64,000 bases of DNA from a bacterium UBP2_UBA2255 (GCA_002347565.1 DDXR01000049.1:42743-106742); one strand, 5' to 3'. Numbered from the stretch's first letter, positions 28,121 to 37,206 are shown. Made by a program: numbers and translations. Notes: generated by a model not told the origin, from the letters alone.

Positions 28121-29250
28121 CCATTCCGTTCAACAAACCGTACCTGACCGGCCGGGAGACCGATTACATCCGGCAGGCGGTGGAATCGGGGAAGATATCC
28201 GGCGACGGCATGTTCACCAAGCGCTGCCACCGGTTCTTCGAGCAGCGCTACGGCATCCCCAGGGCGCTGCTGACGACCTCTTGCACCGACGCCCTGGAGA
28301 TGGCCGCCATCCTGGCCGACATCGGGCCCGGCGACGAGGTGATCGCGCCCAGCTTCACCTTCGTCTCGACGGTCAACGCCTTCGTGCTGCGGGGCGCCCG
28401 CATCGTTTTTGCCGACAGCGGAGACGAAACGCCGAACATCGACACGTCACGGCTGGAAGGGCTGGTCACGCCCCGCACCAGGGTGATCGTGCCAGTCCAC
28501 TACGGCGGCGTGGCCTGCGACATGGACGTCATCCTCTCGATCGCCGAGCGCCACGGGCTGCTGGTGGTAGAGGACGCCGCCCAGGCCGTGGAAGCCGCCT
28601 ACCGCGGCCGCCAGCTGGGGACGATCGGCCACTTGGGAGCATTTTCGTTCCATGAGACCAAGAACGTCATCGCCGGCGAGGGGGGGATGCTGGCGGTCAA
28701 TGACCAGCGTTTCGCGGCGCGCGCCGAGATCATCAGAGAGAAGGGAACCAACCGCGCTGCGTTTTTCCGGGGAGAGGTCGACAAGTACGGCTGGGTGGAC
28801 ATCGGCTCGTCCTTTCTGCCGTCGGACATCGTCGCCGCATTCCTGTACGCCCAGCTGGAGAACATCGACCGCATCCAGCGGCGGCGACTCGAGATCTGGG
28901 AACAGTACCGCCGGGGCCTGGCCGATCTGGCGGCCGACGGTTGCTGTCGCCTGCCGGTCCTTCCGGCGTATGCCAGCAACAACGCCCATCTGTTCCATTT
29001 GGTATGCGACAGCCTGAAGCAGCGGACTGAGCTGATAGAATGGCTGAAGGGCCGGGGCGTCATGGCGGTGTTCCACTACCTGTCGCTCCACCGGAGCAGC
29101 TTCTTCAAGGACAGGCACGACGGCCGGCCGCTTCCCTGCGCTGACCGGTTCAGCGATTGCCTGGTCAGGCTGCCGCTGTTCTTCGAGCTGACGGACGGCC
29201 AGGTCGAAGCGGTGATCGCCGGCGTGCGCTCGTTCTATGGCCGCGGCTGA
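28117..29250 (+). CDS. wecE: dTDP-4-amino-4,6-dideoxygalactose transaminase (WecE/RffA)
   Basis: 377 aa from ATG 28117 in the overlap. This is a DegT/DnrJ/EryC1/StrS sugar aminotransferase: 'IPFNKPYLTGRE' at the N-terminus, 'SCTDALEMAAIL', 'VHYGGVACDMD', 'VVEDAAQA', and the PLP lysine in 'SFHETKN' (Lys182). The start and the HETKN motif match WecE, which makes dTDP-4-amino-4,6-dideoxy-D-galactose from dTDP-4-keto-6-deoxyglucose with glutamate. Together with the acetyltransferase it predicts dTDP-Fuc4NAc. The genes for dTDP-glucose synthesis are not in the window. Confidence 0.92.
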   Translation: MTIPFNKPYLTGRETDYIRQAVESGKISGDGMFTKRCHRFFEQRYGIPRALLTTSCTDALEMAAILADIGPGDEVIAPSFTFVSTVNAFVLRGARIVFADSGDETPNIDTSRLEGLVTPRTRVIVPVHYGGVACDMDVILSIAERHGLLVVEDAAQAVEAAYRGRQLGTIGHLGAFSFHETKNVIAGEGGMLAVNDQRFAARAEIIREKGTNRAAFFRGEVDKYGWVDIGSSFLPSDIVAAFLYAQLENIDRIQRRRLEIWEQYRRGLADLAADGCCRLPVLPAYASNNAHLFHLVCDSLKQRTELIEWLKGRGVMAVFHYLSLHRSSFFKDRHDGRPLPCADRFSDCLVRLPLFFELTDGQVEAVIAGVRSFYGRG

Positions 29251-29278
29251 AGCGGGGCGGCGCGACGGCGCCGCGGGG

Positions 29279-30550
29279 ATGCGGATCACGATCGTCTGCC
29301 AGCTGTACCCGCCGGAGGTCGCACCGATCGGCGTGATGGTCTCCGAGCTGGCCCGGGATCTGGCACGGGCCGGGCACGAGGTGACGGTCGTCACCGCATT
29401 CCCCAACCATCCCCGGGGCGTGGTGTTCCCCGGATTCAGGCAGCGGCTCGTCCGCCGCGAACGGGCCGGCGGCATCACCGTGCTCCGCTGCTACATGTTC
29501 GTCACCCCCGGCCGGTCGCCCGCCGCGCGGATCGCCGGCTACCTGACGTTCGGGCTGGCCGCGGTGCTGGCGGCGCTGCGGCTGCCGCGGCAGCACGCCG
29601 TACTGGTCCCGTCGCCGCCGCTGACGAACGGCATCGTTGCGCTGGTGCTCCGCCGGCTGCTCCGTACACCCTGTGTGCTCAACATCCAGGACGTCTTCCC
29701 GGACGCGGCGATCGCCGCCGGCGTCATCAGGAATGCGGCGCTGATCAGCGCGATCCGTCGGATGGAGCTGGCCATCTACCGCGGCTGCCGCCGGATCGTA
29801 GTGATCTCTGACGGTTTCAGGCAGAACCTGGAAGCGAAGGGGGTGGCGGGCGGGAAGATCGAAGTGATATACAACTGGCTGGACACCGCGGAGATCACGC
29901 CATTGTCGCGGGACAATCCGTTCGCCCGCCGCCATGCGCTGGCCGGCAAGTATGTCGTCCTCTACTCCGGCACCATCGGCTTGATCTCCGGCGCAGAGCT
30001 GTTGCTCGATTGCGCGCAGCGGCTGTCCGGACTGCCGGACATCCTGCTGCTGATCGTCGGGGAGGGCGTCGCCAGGGACGCCCTGGTGCGCGGCGCCGGG
30101 CAACGGGGGCTGGACAACATGCGGTTTCTCCCGTTCCAGCCACGCGAACTGCTGTCCCAAGTGCAGTCCAGCGCCGACGTGTCGGTGGTGACCCTCAAGC
30201 CGGCGATGGGGAGGACCTCGGTCCCCAGCAAGGTGCTGGGATACATGGCGGCGGCCCGTCCGGTGATCGCCAGCGTCGATCGGGACTGCGACACCAGCCG
30301 CATGATAGCGCTGGCCGACTGCGGCATCGTGACCCCGGCCGGGGATGCCCCGGCATTGACCGCGGCGATGCTGGCGCTCTACCGGAACCGGGTGCTGGCC
30401 CGTCGGCTGGGAGCGAACGGCCGGGCGTTCATCGAGCGACACTGCTCCCGCGCAGCCGCCACTGCGGCCTACGGACGAGTACTGCGCGAGGCAGGCTGCT
30501 CCGGGTACGGGGGATGGGCAGGAGGAACGGACGATGGTGAACACCGCTAA
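29279..30550 (+). CDS. GT4-family glycosyltransferase (WbuB/WcaI-like)
   Basis: 423 aa from ATG 29279, which begins with the conserved 'MRITIVCQLYPPEVAPIG'; ATG 29237, overlapping wecE, is an alternative. 'HEVTVVTAFPNHPRG', 'VPSPPLTNGIVAL' and 'NIQDVFPDAAIAAG' are typical of WbuB/WcaI enzymes, which use UDP-L-FucNAc or GDP-L-fucose. The C-terminal domain has 'VVLYSGTIGLISGAELLL' and 'GRTSVPSKVLGYMAAARPVIA'. It could use the GDP-fucose or Fuc4NAc donor made by genes in this cluster. Confidence 0.87.
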   Translation: MRITIVCQLYPPEVAPIGVMVSELARDLARAGHEVTVVTAFPNHPRGVVFPGFRQRLVRRERAGGITVLRCYMFVTPGRSPAARIAGYLTFGLAAVLAALRLPRQHAVLVPSPPLTNGIVALVLRRLLRTPCVLNIQDVFPDAAIAAGVIRNAALISAIRRMELAIYRGCRRIVVISDGFRQNLEAKGVAGGKIEVIYNWLDTAEITPLSRDNPFARRHALAGKYVVLYSGTIGLISGAELLLDCAQRLSGLPDILLLIVGEGVARDALVRGAGQRGLDNMRFLPFQPRELLSQVQSSADVSVVTLKPAMGRTSVPSKVLGYMAAARPVIASVDRDCDTSRMIALADCGIVTPAGDAPALTAAMLALYRNRVLARRLGANGRAFIERHCSRAAATAAYGRVLREAGCSGYGGWAGGTDDGEHR

Positions 30551-30572
30551 TCTTCAGCGACGGGGGACTGCA

Positions 30573-31550
30573 ATGCAGCATGCCAGGATCCTTTCGACAG
30601 GGAGCGGACTTCCTGAGCGGATCGTGCGGAACGAGGACCTGACACAATTCCCGCGGCATACCCTGGGCCTGATCGAAGAGAAGACGGGCGTCAGGGAGCG
30701 GCGTTTCGCGGACCCGTCACAGTGCACCTCGGACATCGCCGCGTTGGCGGCCTCGGCTTGCCTGAAGCGGATCGGCTTCGATCCCCTGCGCGTCGACGCG
30801 ATCATCCTTGCCACTTCCTCGCCGGACCGGATCCAACCGGCGACCGCCACCCGCCTGCAGCAGCTGATCGGCGCCGCCAATGCGTTTTGCTTCGACATCA
30901 ACTCGGTGTGCAGCGGCGGCGTCTACGCCCTGGCGCTGGCCGAGTCGATGATCCGTGCGGCGCGCTGCGCGACCGTGCTGGTGGTGGCGTCCGAGGTGTA
31001 CTCGCGGATCCTCAACCCGGCGGATTTCTCGACATATCCTTACTTCGGCGACGGCGCCGGTGCGGTGCTGCTGGGCGCCGGTGACGCCGGACCCGAGGTG
31101 GTGGGTGCGGTGCTGCGGACCGACGGCGCCGGCGCCGATGTCATCCAGATCCCGGCCGGCGGCACGATGCTGCCCTTCCACCAGCTGCAGCAGCCGAAGG
31201 ACGCCTTTTTCCGGATGAAGGGGAGGGAGGTCTTCGATTTCGCAGTCGACAAGGGTTCACGGGTGATCGGCGAGCTGCTGGCAAGCACCGGAACACCGCG
31301 CGAAAGCATCCGTTGGGTGATCCCGCACCAGGCCAACCTCAAGATCATCGCGGAACTGTCACAACGCTGCGGCATTCCGCTGCACAAGTTCGTCATCAAT
31401 CTTGACCGCTACGGCAACACGGCCGGCGCCTCGGTACTGATCGCGTTCGACGAGCTGTGCGGCAGCGGGGAACCCAGGCCGGGCGACCACGTCGTCCTCG
31501 TCGCCTTCGGCGGCGGGCTGTCGTGGGGCGCGGCGCTGATAACCATGTAA
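30573..31550 (+). CDS. 3-oxoacyl-ACP synthase III family protein (FabH-like)
   Basis: 325 aa from ATG 30573, which has GGGGGA 7 bp upstream; ATG 30534 is weaker. The catalytic triad of the thiolase-fold KAS III family is complete: Cys113 in 'SVCSGGVYA', His252 in 'IPHQANLKI', and Asn282 in 'DRYGNTAGAS'. It condenses an acyl-CoA with malonyl-ACP. Its position inside a glycan cluster and next to a dedicated ACP gene argues for making an acyl group for the polysaccharide rather than housekeeping fatty-acid synthesis. Confidence 0.9.
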   Translation: MQHARILSTGSGLPERIVRNEDLTQFPRHTLGLIEEKTGVRERRFADPSQCTSDIAALAASACLKRIGFDPLRVDAIILATSSPDRIQPATATRLQQLIGAANAFCFDINSVCSGGVYALALAESMIRAARCATVLVVASEVYSRILNPADFSTYPYFGDGAGAVLLGAGDAGPEVVGAVLRTDGAGADVIQIPAGGTMLPFHQLQQPKDAFFRMKGREVFDFAVDKGSRVIGELLASTGTPRESIRWVIPHQANLKIIAELSQRCGIPLHKFVINLDRYGNTAGASVLIAFDELCGSGEPRPGDHVVLVAFGGGLSWGAALITM

Positions 31551-31594
31551 CGGGCCGGCTGATCGGCCGGCGTACGAAAGGAGTGCAATCCATC

Positions 31595-31843
31595 ATGGAA
31601 GCCCAGACCAAACAGCGGCTGATCGCCGCCATCAGCTCCGTGTTCGACCGCTTCAATCCCGACCAGTTCAGCGAGGAACTGATGCTGGGCGACATCCCGG
31701 ACTGGGACTCGATGAACGGCATCAATCTCCAGATGGCCGTCGAATCGGAGTTCTCGGTCGAGCTCAAGGACGCGTCCCTCGCCGGCACCGACCGCGTCGC
31801 GGACATCCTGCGGCTGCTGCGCGGACAGGGTGTCGCGGTCTGA
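31595..31843 (+). CDS. Acyl carrier protein
   Basis: 82 aa, acidic, preceded by AAGGAG about 12 bp before the ATG. The phosphopantetheine attachment motif is 'DWDSMNGI' (Ser39), slightly unlike the housekeeping 'DSLDxVE' motif, which suggests a specialised ACP. Adjacent FabH-like and hexapeptide acyltransferase genes form a plausible acyl-transfer unit: FabH builds the chain, ACP carries it and the transferase moves it to a sugar. This is inferred from order and families. Confidence 0.88.
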   Translation: MEAQTKQRLIAAISSVFDRFNPDQFSEELMLGDIPDWDSMNGINLQMAVESEFSVELKDASLAGTDRVADILRLLRGQGVAV

Positions 31844-31909
31844 CGGCCGCGGCCTGGTCGCCGCCAGAATCAGGGCAAGCCAACCGTCCCATCTAAGCGG
31901 GCTGGAGCG

Positions 31910-32572
31910 ATGCTGAAGCAACTCTACCTGTCCCCCCTGGGGTATTTCGCGTCGTTGATGATGAATCTCGCGGCAGTGGCGCACCGCCCCTTCATGGTGT
32001 ACGGCTACTACAACCGGGTGACCGGATCGTTCCACCGGCGGACCCGGATCAGCTCCACCGCGGCGCTGATCGCGAGGCGCAACCTGGACATCGCCGACAA
32101 TGTCTGGGTATGGCACCATTCCATCCTCGACGCCAGCAACGGGCTGACGATCGGCCAGGGATGCCAGATCGGCGCCTGGGTGGGGATCTTCACCCACAGC
32201 AGCCATGTCGCGATCAGGCTGCTGGGCGACCGTTTCCTCCACATTGACCGGGATCAGCGCGCCGGATACCAGCGGGGCCCGGTGGCGATCGGCGAGTTCA
32301 CTTTCATCGGCGCGTCATCGCTGGTCCTGCCGGGGGTGACGATCGGCAGAGGGTGCCTGATCGCTGCCGGGTCAGTCGTCTCCCGATCGGTGCCCGACGG
32401 CTCGATCGCCGCCGGCAACCCGGCGCGGGTGGTCGGCAGGACCGCCGCGCTCGACGGCCGGCACCTCGCGGATCCCGAGGTCCAACGGACGTATTACGAC
32501 CAGTCCGCCGCCGGCCGATTTCGGACCGCAGCCGGTGACACGGGGCGCGGGGGCGCCGGCGAGGGGCGATGA
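31910..32572 (+). CDS. Left-handed beta-helix (hexapeptide) acyltransferase
   Basis: 220 aa. Hexapeptide repeats run from about residue 52 to 170, for example 'IADNVWVWHHSIL', 'IGQGCQIGAWVGI' and 'VAIGEFTFIGASSLVLPGVTIGRGCLIAAGSVV'. The active-site-like 'THSSHVAIR' loop lies near residue 95. The pattern fits sugar O- or N-acyltransferases that use acetyl-CoA or acyl-ACP. Its start follows the ACP gene by 66 bp, and its stop overlaps the ligase gene (ATGA). Acyl specificity is unknown. Confidence 0.85.
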   Translation: MLKQLYLSPLGYFASLMMNLAAVAHRPFMVYGYYNRVTGSFHRRTRISSTAALIARRNLDIADNVWVWHHSILDASNGLTIGQGCQIGAWVGIFTHSSHVAIRLLGDRFLHIDRDQRAGYQRGPVAIGEFTFIGASSLVLPGVTIGRGCLIAAGSVVSRSVPDGSIAAGNPARVVGRTAALDGRHLADPEVQRTYYDQSAAGRFRTAAGDTGRGGAGEGR

Positions 32573-33807
32573 GCGGCGCCAGGGCTGATGCGTGGCTGGC
32601 CGGCGCCGTCCGCGCCCTGACCCTGCTGTTTGCGTTCAGCCTGCCGGTCGGCATCGCCTTCACCCAGATCACGCTGTTGGTCGCCATCGCCGCCTGGCTG
32701 GTGCGTTGCATCGCCGCGCGCCGCTGGCCCCTGCACGCGACGCCGCTCGACGGCTGGATCGGCCTGTTCCTGGCCGCCTCCATCGTGGCGACGCTGTTCT
32801 CGGTGCGGCCGGCCGAGAGCGCCGTCGCCCTCAAGAAATTCTACCTGGTCACCCCCGCATACCTGCTGGCCTACGCCGTGACGGACCTGCGCCACCTGAG
32901 GATGGTGATCGCCTCGTTCCTGTTGGGGGCCGCCTTGACGGCGGGGTGGGGCTTGGCAAGGTACGCGGCGGGAATCGATCCCCGGTTGCTGGGAACGCAG
33001 ACCATGGCGTTGACCTCGGGCGGCATCTACATGATGGCCGGCCTGCTGTCCCTGTCGATGCTCTGGTCCGCGTTGGATCGGAGAAGCCATGCCGGACTGG
33101 CCGCTGCCGCGGCCCTGCTGATCACCGCGGGACTGGTGCTCACCAAGGCCGTCAGTTCGTGGCTCGGCTGGCTGGCGGGATCGCTGGCATTCATTCGCGG
33201 CCGGCGACGGGCCGCCGCCGCGGCCTCGATCGCCGTGGCCGTCCTGCTGGTCTGCCTGGTATCGTTCCGTTCGTCTTCCGCGGAATTCCTGACCGTCGAC
33301 AAGGCGGGGTCGTGGCAGGTGAGGGTCAACCTGTGGCGCCTGGGATGGCAGCTGTTCCAGGACCGCCCGCTTACCGGACACGGCCTGCTGTCCCTGCAGG
33401 GGTTCTACCGGGGGATTCCCTATGACAACCCGTATTGGCACGAGGCCATCCAGACCGGGCACATGCACAACAACTTCATCCAGGTCGCCGTCACGACCGG
33501 GTTGCTGGGACTGGTCGCGTTCCTGGCGATGTGGGGCGCGATCATCGGGGTCATGTTCCGCGCGCTGTCCGCCACGCCCGGCGGCAGGCCGTACGCCCTG
33601 GGCGCCCTCGGCTGCGTCGTCGGCTTCCTCGTCAACGGCATGGCGGAGTACAATTACGGCGACTCGGAGGTTGTCACCGTGCTGTGGATGGCCGTCGGCC
33701 TGGCTCTGGCGCTGTGCCGGATGCGCCCCGGCCTGCCCTGCGGCTGCGGCGGGGCGCCGATCCCCTCCGCACCTGCTGGCCGGCAGGACTGCGGTCATCT
33801 CGTTTGA
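32569..33807 (+). CDS. O-antigen ligase-like membrane protein (Wzy_C type), copy 3
   Basis: 412 aa with about 10-11 hydrophobic helices. The Wzy_C/WaaL loop is well preserved: 'LFQDRPLTGHGLLSLQGFY' near residue 264 and 'TGHMHNNFIQVAVTTGLLGLVAF' near 300, with the HN pair seen in O-antigen ligases and polymerases. It is the last gene of the cluster and the third protein of this kind. By position at the end, a ligase role or attachment of a second polymer is possible. A distinct promoter for hisC follows. Confidence 0.83.
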   Translation: MSGARADAWLAGAVRALTLLFAFSLPVGIAFTQITLLVAIAAWLVRCIAARRWPLHATPLDGWIGLFLAASIVATLFSVRPAESAVALKKFYLVTPAYLLAYAVTDLRHLRMVIASFLLGAALTAGWGLARYAAGIDPRLLGTQTMALTSGGIYMMAGLLSLSMLWSALDRRSHAGLAAAAALLITAGLVLTKAVSSWLGWLAGSLAFIRGRRRAAAAASIAVAVLLVCLVSFRSSSAEFLTVDKAGSWQVRVNLWRLGWQLFQDRPLTGHGLLSLQGFYRGIPYDNPYWHEAIQTGHMHNNFIQVAVTTGLLGLVAFLAMWGAIIGVMFRALSATPGGRPYALGALGCVVGFLVNGMAEYNYGDSEVVTVLWMAVGLALALCRMRPGLPCGCGGAPIPSAPAGRQDCGHLV

Positions 33808-33810
33808 CCG

Positions 33811-33839
33811 TTGATTTCCTTTCCCCGTTGTGCTATAAT
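33811..33839 (+). promoter_or_regulatory. Sigma70-type promoter for the hisC-rpsA operon
   Basis: -35 TTGATT (33811-33816), 17-bp spacer and a perfect -10 TATAAT (33834-33839). The predicted transcript starts about 26 nt before the hisC ATG at 33872, which has GGAGGG upstream. Confidence 0.85.
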
Positions 33840-33871
33840 AATCGCTTGCGCCATCGATCGGAGGGCTGTAC

Positions 33872-34975
33872 ATGATCCCCCAGGCCAGGAAGAATATCCG
33901 GGAAATCAACCCCTACGTCCCGGGCAAGCCCATCGAGGAGGTGCGGCGCGAGCTGAAGCTGCGGGGTTCGATCCTCAAGCTGGCCTCGAACGAGAACCCG
34001 CTGGGGCCGTCCCCCAGGGCCATGGCCGCCCTGCGCCGCGGGATCCGGGACGTCCATCTCTACCCCGACGACAACTGCTTCTACCTCAGCCGGGCCCTGG
34101 CGGATCGTTTGGGCGTTGCCCAGGACCGCCTGATCTTCGGCAACGGCTCGGTGGACATCATCGACTTCATCGTCAAGAGTTTCGTGGCTCCCGGCGACCA
34201 CGTGGTCTACTCCCAGGGGGCGTTCATCATGTACGCCATCGCGGCCAAGATGGCGGATGCCAGGGCGTCAGCGGTCCCGCTGCGGGAGTATGCCCACGAC
34301 CTTGACGCCATGGCCGCCGCGGTCACGCCGCGGACCAGGGTGGTGTTCGTCGCCAACCCCAACAACCCGACCGGGACCATGGTCGACGCCGCCCAGGTCG
34401 GGCGCTTCCTGGGGCGGATCCCCGGCACCTGCGTCGTGGTGTTCGACGAGGCGTACTACGAGTACCTCGACCGCAATGATTTTCCCGACACCATCCGGCT
34501 GATTGACCGGCACCCCAACGTCATGGTGCTGCGGACATTCTCCAAGATCTACGGCCTGGCCGGGCTGCGGGTGGGCTTCGGCGTCGGCCACCCGGAGATG
34601 ATCGCCACCATCCGCAAAGTCCGGCTGCCGTTCAACGTGGGGCTGCTGTCGCAGATGGCCTGCCTGGCGGCGATCGGCGACACCCGGCACGTGGCGGCCA
34701 GCCGGGCGATGAACGCTGCCGGCAAAAAATACCTCTACGGCCAGTTCGACGCCATGGGATTGCCATATGTCCGGTCCGAGGGCAACTTCGTCCTGATCGA
34801 CGTCCGGACCGATTCCCGCGCCGTGTTCGACGCACTGCAGCGCCTGGGCGTTATCGTCCGCCCGGTGAAGAACTACGGGTTCCCGACCCATTTGCGGGTG
34901 ACGGTGGGCACGCCTCCCCAGAACCGGCGGCTGGTCGCCGGCCTCAAGCGGGTGCTGGCCGGACCGCCGCGGTAG
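33872..34975 (+). CDS. hisC: Histidinol-phosphate aminotransferase
   Basis: 367 aa fold-type I PLP aminotransferase. 'LASNENPLGPSP' near residue 37, 'NPNNPTGT' near 162 and 'FDEAYYEYLD' near 191 are present. The Schiff-base lysine is in 'TFSKIYGLAGLRVGF' (Lys225), and the Arg of 'HLRVTVG' lies near the C-terminus. HisC converts imidazole-acetol phosphate and glutamate to histidinol phosphate; some homologues also transaminate aromatic keto acids. No other his gene is nearby. It is the first gene of an operon with cmk, plsC, ispH and rpsA. Confidence 0.9.
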   Translation: MIPQARKNIREINPYVPGKPIEEVRRELKLRGSILKLASNENPLGPSPRAMAALRRGIRDVHLYPDDNCFYLSRALADRLGVAQDRLIFGNGSVDIIDFIVKSFVAPGDHVVYSQGAFIMYAIAAKMADARASAVPLREYAHDLDAMAAAVTPRTRVVFVANPNNPTGTMVDAAQVGRFLGRIPGTCVVVFDEAYYEYLDRNDFPDTIRLIDRHPNVMVLRTFSKIYGLAGLRVGFGVGHPEMIATIRKVRLPFNVGLLSQMACLAAIGDTRHVAASRAMNAAGKKYLYGQFDAMGLPYVRSEGNFVLIDVRTDSRAVFDALQRLGVIVRPVKNYGFPTHLRVTVGTPPQNRRLVAGLKRVLAGPPR

Positions 34976-34991
34976 GCCCGCGGCTCCGGAA

Positions 34992-35681
34992 ATGCGCATG
35001 CCCCGCCAGCTGGTGATCGCCATCGACGGGCCGGCCGCGTCGGGCAAAAGCACCACGGCCCGGCTGGTGGCCGAGCGGCTGGGATACCTCTACATCGACA
35101 CCGGCGCCATGTACCGGGCGCTGGGACTGAAGGCGCGGCGGCTCGGCATCCCCCTGTCCGACCTGGCGGCCGTCGCCGCCGTGGCCGAAGGCACCGAGAT
35201 CCGGCAGGAGCAGGTCGCCGGCGGGGTGGCGACGTTCCTGGACGGCGAGGACGTCAGCGTGGCGATCCGCAGCCCGGAGATCTCGCAGGCCGCGTCCGAC
35301 ATCTCCACCATACCGGCGGTGCGCCGCCGTCTGGTGGCGTTGCAACAGGCCATGGGACGGTCGGGCGGGGTGGTGATGGAGGGCCGCGACATCGGGACCG
35401 TGGTGTTCCCGGACGCCGAGGTCAAGGTGTACATGGAGGCGTCGCTGGCCGAGCGCGCCAGGCGGCGCGGGTCGGAGCTCTCCGCCCGCGGCATCGCGGC
35501 CCGGGCCGACGAGCTGGAGTCGCAGATCGCCGCCCGCGACCACCAGGACAGTCAGCGGGAGGACAGCCCGCTGGCCGTCGCGCCCGGCGCGGTGGTGATC
35601 GACACCACGGGGCTGACGGTGGCGCAGCAGGTCGACCGGGTGGTGGCGCTGGCCGGCGACGCCGCGGGGGGCCGGAGGTGA
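34992..35681 (+). CDS. cmk: Cytidylate kinase
   Basis: 229 aa. The Walker A loop is 'AIDGPAASGKSTTARLVA' (near residues 9-26), then 'YIDTGAMYRALGL', and 'RDIGTVVFPDAEVKVYMEAS' with the base-recognition region. The enzyme phosphorylates CMP and dCMP with ATP. The cmk-plsC-ispH-rpsA order is found in several phyla, so the assignment is secure. The first codon may be ATG 34992 or 34998. The end overlaps plsC in a GTGA junction. Confidence 0.95.
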   Translation: MRMPRQLVIAIDGPAASGKSTTARLVAERLGYLYIDTGAMYRALGLKARRLGIPLSDLAAVAAVAEGTEIRQEQVAGGVATFLDGEDVSVAIRSPEISQAASDISTIPAVRRRLVALQQAMGRSGGVVMEGRDIGTVVFPDAEVKVYMEASLAERARRRGSELSARGIAARADELESQIAARDHQDSQREDSPLAVAPGAVVIDTTGLTVAQQVDRVVALAGDAAGGRR

Positions 35682-36325
35682 TCTGGGAGAGCCGGGCGTT
35701 CCAGTCGCGGGCGTTCCGGCTGTCGTGGCATGTCCTCAACTTCTTCATCCCGCGGCTGTTCGATTGGCGGGTGTCCGGGCGCGCGCATGTCCCGCACAAC
35801 GGGGTGTTCCTGGTGGCCGCCAACCACATCGCGCTGCTCGATCCGCCCTATGCCGGCGCCTGTCTGCCCCGCGAGTGCGGATACCTTGCCAAACGGGAGC
35901 TGTTCGCCAACCCGTTCCTGCGCTGGCTGATCGAGGCGCACAACGCAGTCCCGATACGCCGCGGCGGATGGGACACGGCCGCGTTCCGTCACGTGAAACG
36001 AAAGCTGGCCCGGGGGATCCCGGTGATGGTCTTCCCCGAGGGCACGCGCAGCCGCGGCGACCGGTTCCTCGCTGCCAAGCCGGGACTGGGCCTGCTGGCG
36101 ATCAAGCTGGGCATGCCGATCCTGCCGATGTACATCGACGGTACCCAGCGCCGGCTGGCGGACCTGCTGCTGCGACGGCAGCCGCTGGTGTGCCGGATCG
36201 GGACCATGATCCCGGTCGGGGCGGTCCGCGAATTCTCCGATGACAAGGACGGGTACCAGTCATTGAGCGACTATACGATGGAGCGGATCGGCCGGTTGCG
36301 GGACGGGACGGAGGCGGCCGGATGA
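35678..36325 (+). CDS. plsC: 1-acyl-sn-glycerol-3-phosphate acyltransferase
   Basis: 215 aa starting with GTG in a 4-bp overlap with cmk. The acyltransferase motifs are the catalytic 'NHIALLDP' (His-x4-Asp, near residue 49) and 'VFPEGTRSR' (near residue 120) for acyl-acceptor binding. An N-terminal hydrophobic stretch probably sits on the membrane. It acylates lysophosphatidic acid to phosphatidic acid. Its stop overlaps ispH (ATGA). Confidence 0.93.
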   Translation: MIWESRAFQSRAFRLSWHVLNFFIPRLFDWRVSGRAHVPHNGVFLVAANHIALLDPPYAGACLPRECGYLAKRELFANPFLRWLIEAHNAVPIRRGGWDTAAFRHVKRKLARGIPVMVFPEGTRSRGDRFLAAKPGLGLLAIKLGMPILPMYIDGTQRRLADLLLRRQPLVCRIGTMIPVGAVREFSDDKDGYQSLSDYTMERIGRLRDGTEAAG

Positions 36326-37206
36326 GGATCGAGGTCGCCCGCAGCGCCGGTTTCTGCTTCGGCGTGAAGCGGGCGGTGCAGCTGGCCTTCGAGGCCGCGC
36401 GGACCACTGGCGGCCCGGTGTACACGCTGGGGCCGATCATCCACAACCCGGAGGTGGTGGCGGAGCTGGCCCGGCGCGGGGTGCGGGCGGTCGGCGATCC
36501 GCGCCGGATCAAGAACGGCGCGGTCATCATCCGCTCGCACGGCGTGCACCCCCGGGTGCTGGCCTCGCTGCAGCGGCGCGGACTGGCCATCATCGACGCC
36601 ACCTGCCCGTTCGTGACCAAGGCCCAGCGGGCGGCCGCCGCCCTGCGGGACGAGGGGCGCCAGGTGGTGATCGTGGGCGAGCCCCACCATCCCGAGGTGG
36701 TGGCGCTCAAGGGATACGCCGGCCGCAATTCGCTGATCTGCGACCGCCGGCCGGTCCGCGTCAAGTCCCGGATCGGCGTGCTGTCGCAGACCACCGTCTC
36801 GCAGGAAGATTTCATCGGCGCCCTGCTGTCGTTCGGCCGGCAGGCGGCCGACATCCACATCTTCAACACCATCTGCAACGCCACCCAGATCCGGCAGCAG
36901 GAGACCATGGATCTGGCGCAGCGCTCCGACCTGATGATCGTGGTGGGCGGGCGCAACTCGGCCAACACCTCGCGCCTGGCGGAACTGTGCCGGACCGTCG
37001 GCAAGCCGACCCGCTCGGTGGAGACCGAGCAGGAGCTGCGGCCGGCCTGGTTCGCCGGCGTGCGCAAGGTCGGCGTGGCCGCCGGCGCCTCGACCCCGGC
37101 GTCTACGGTCGAGCGGGTGGTGCGCCGGATCCGGGGACTCACTACCGGGAAAACGAAGGCGGAAAGCCGAAAACGAGGCGGGAAACACTCCGTCCGGGGC
37201 AACTGA
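36322..37206 (+). CDS. ispH: 4-hydroxy-3-methylbut-2-enyl diphosphate reductase
   Basis: 294 aa. The three [4Fe-4S]-ligating cysteines are present: Cys12 ('GFCFGVKRAV'), Cys95 ('DATCPFVTK') and Cys185 ('NTICNATQIRQ'). The substrate-binding histidines are in 'IIHNPEV', 'RSHGVHP' and 'EPHHPEV'. This is the last step of the MEP isoprenoid pathway, producing IPP and DMAPP. The preceding pathway enzyme, ispG, is about 4.5 kb downstream. It is separate from the following S1 gene, unlike in organisms where IspH and S1 are fused. Confidence 0.95.
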   Translation: MRIEVARSAGFCFGVKRAVQLAFEAARTTGGPVYTLGPIIHNPEVVAELARRGVRAVGDPRRIKNGAVIIRSHGVHPRVLASLQRRGLAIIDATCPFVTKAQRAAAALRDEGRQVVIVGEPHHPEVVALKGYAGRNSLICDRRPVRVKSRIGVLSQTTVSQEDFIGALLSFGRQAADIHIFNTICNATQIRQQETMDLAQRSDLMIVVGGRNSANTSRLAELCRTVGKPTRSVETEQELRPAWFAGVRKVGVAAGASTPASTVERVVRRIRGLTTGKTKAESRKRGGKHSVRGN

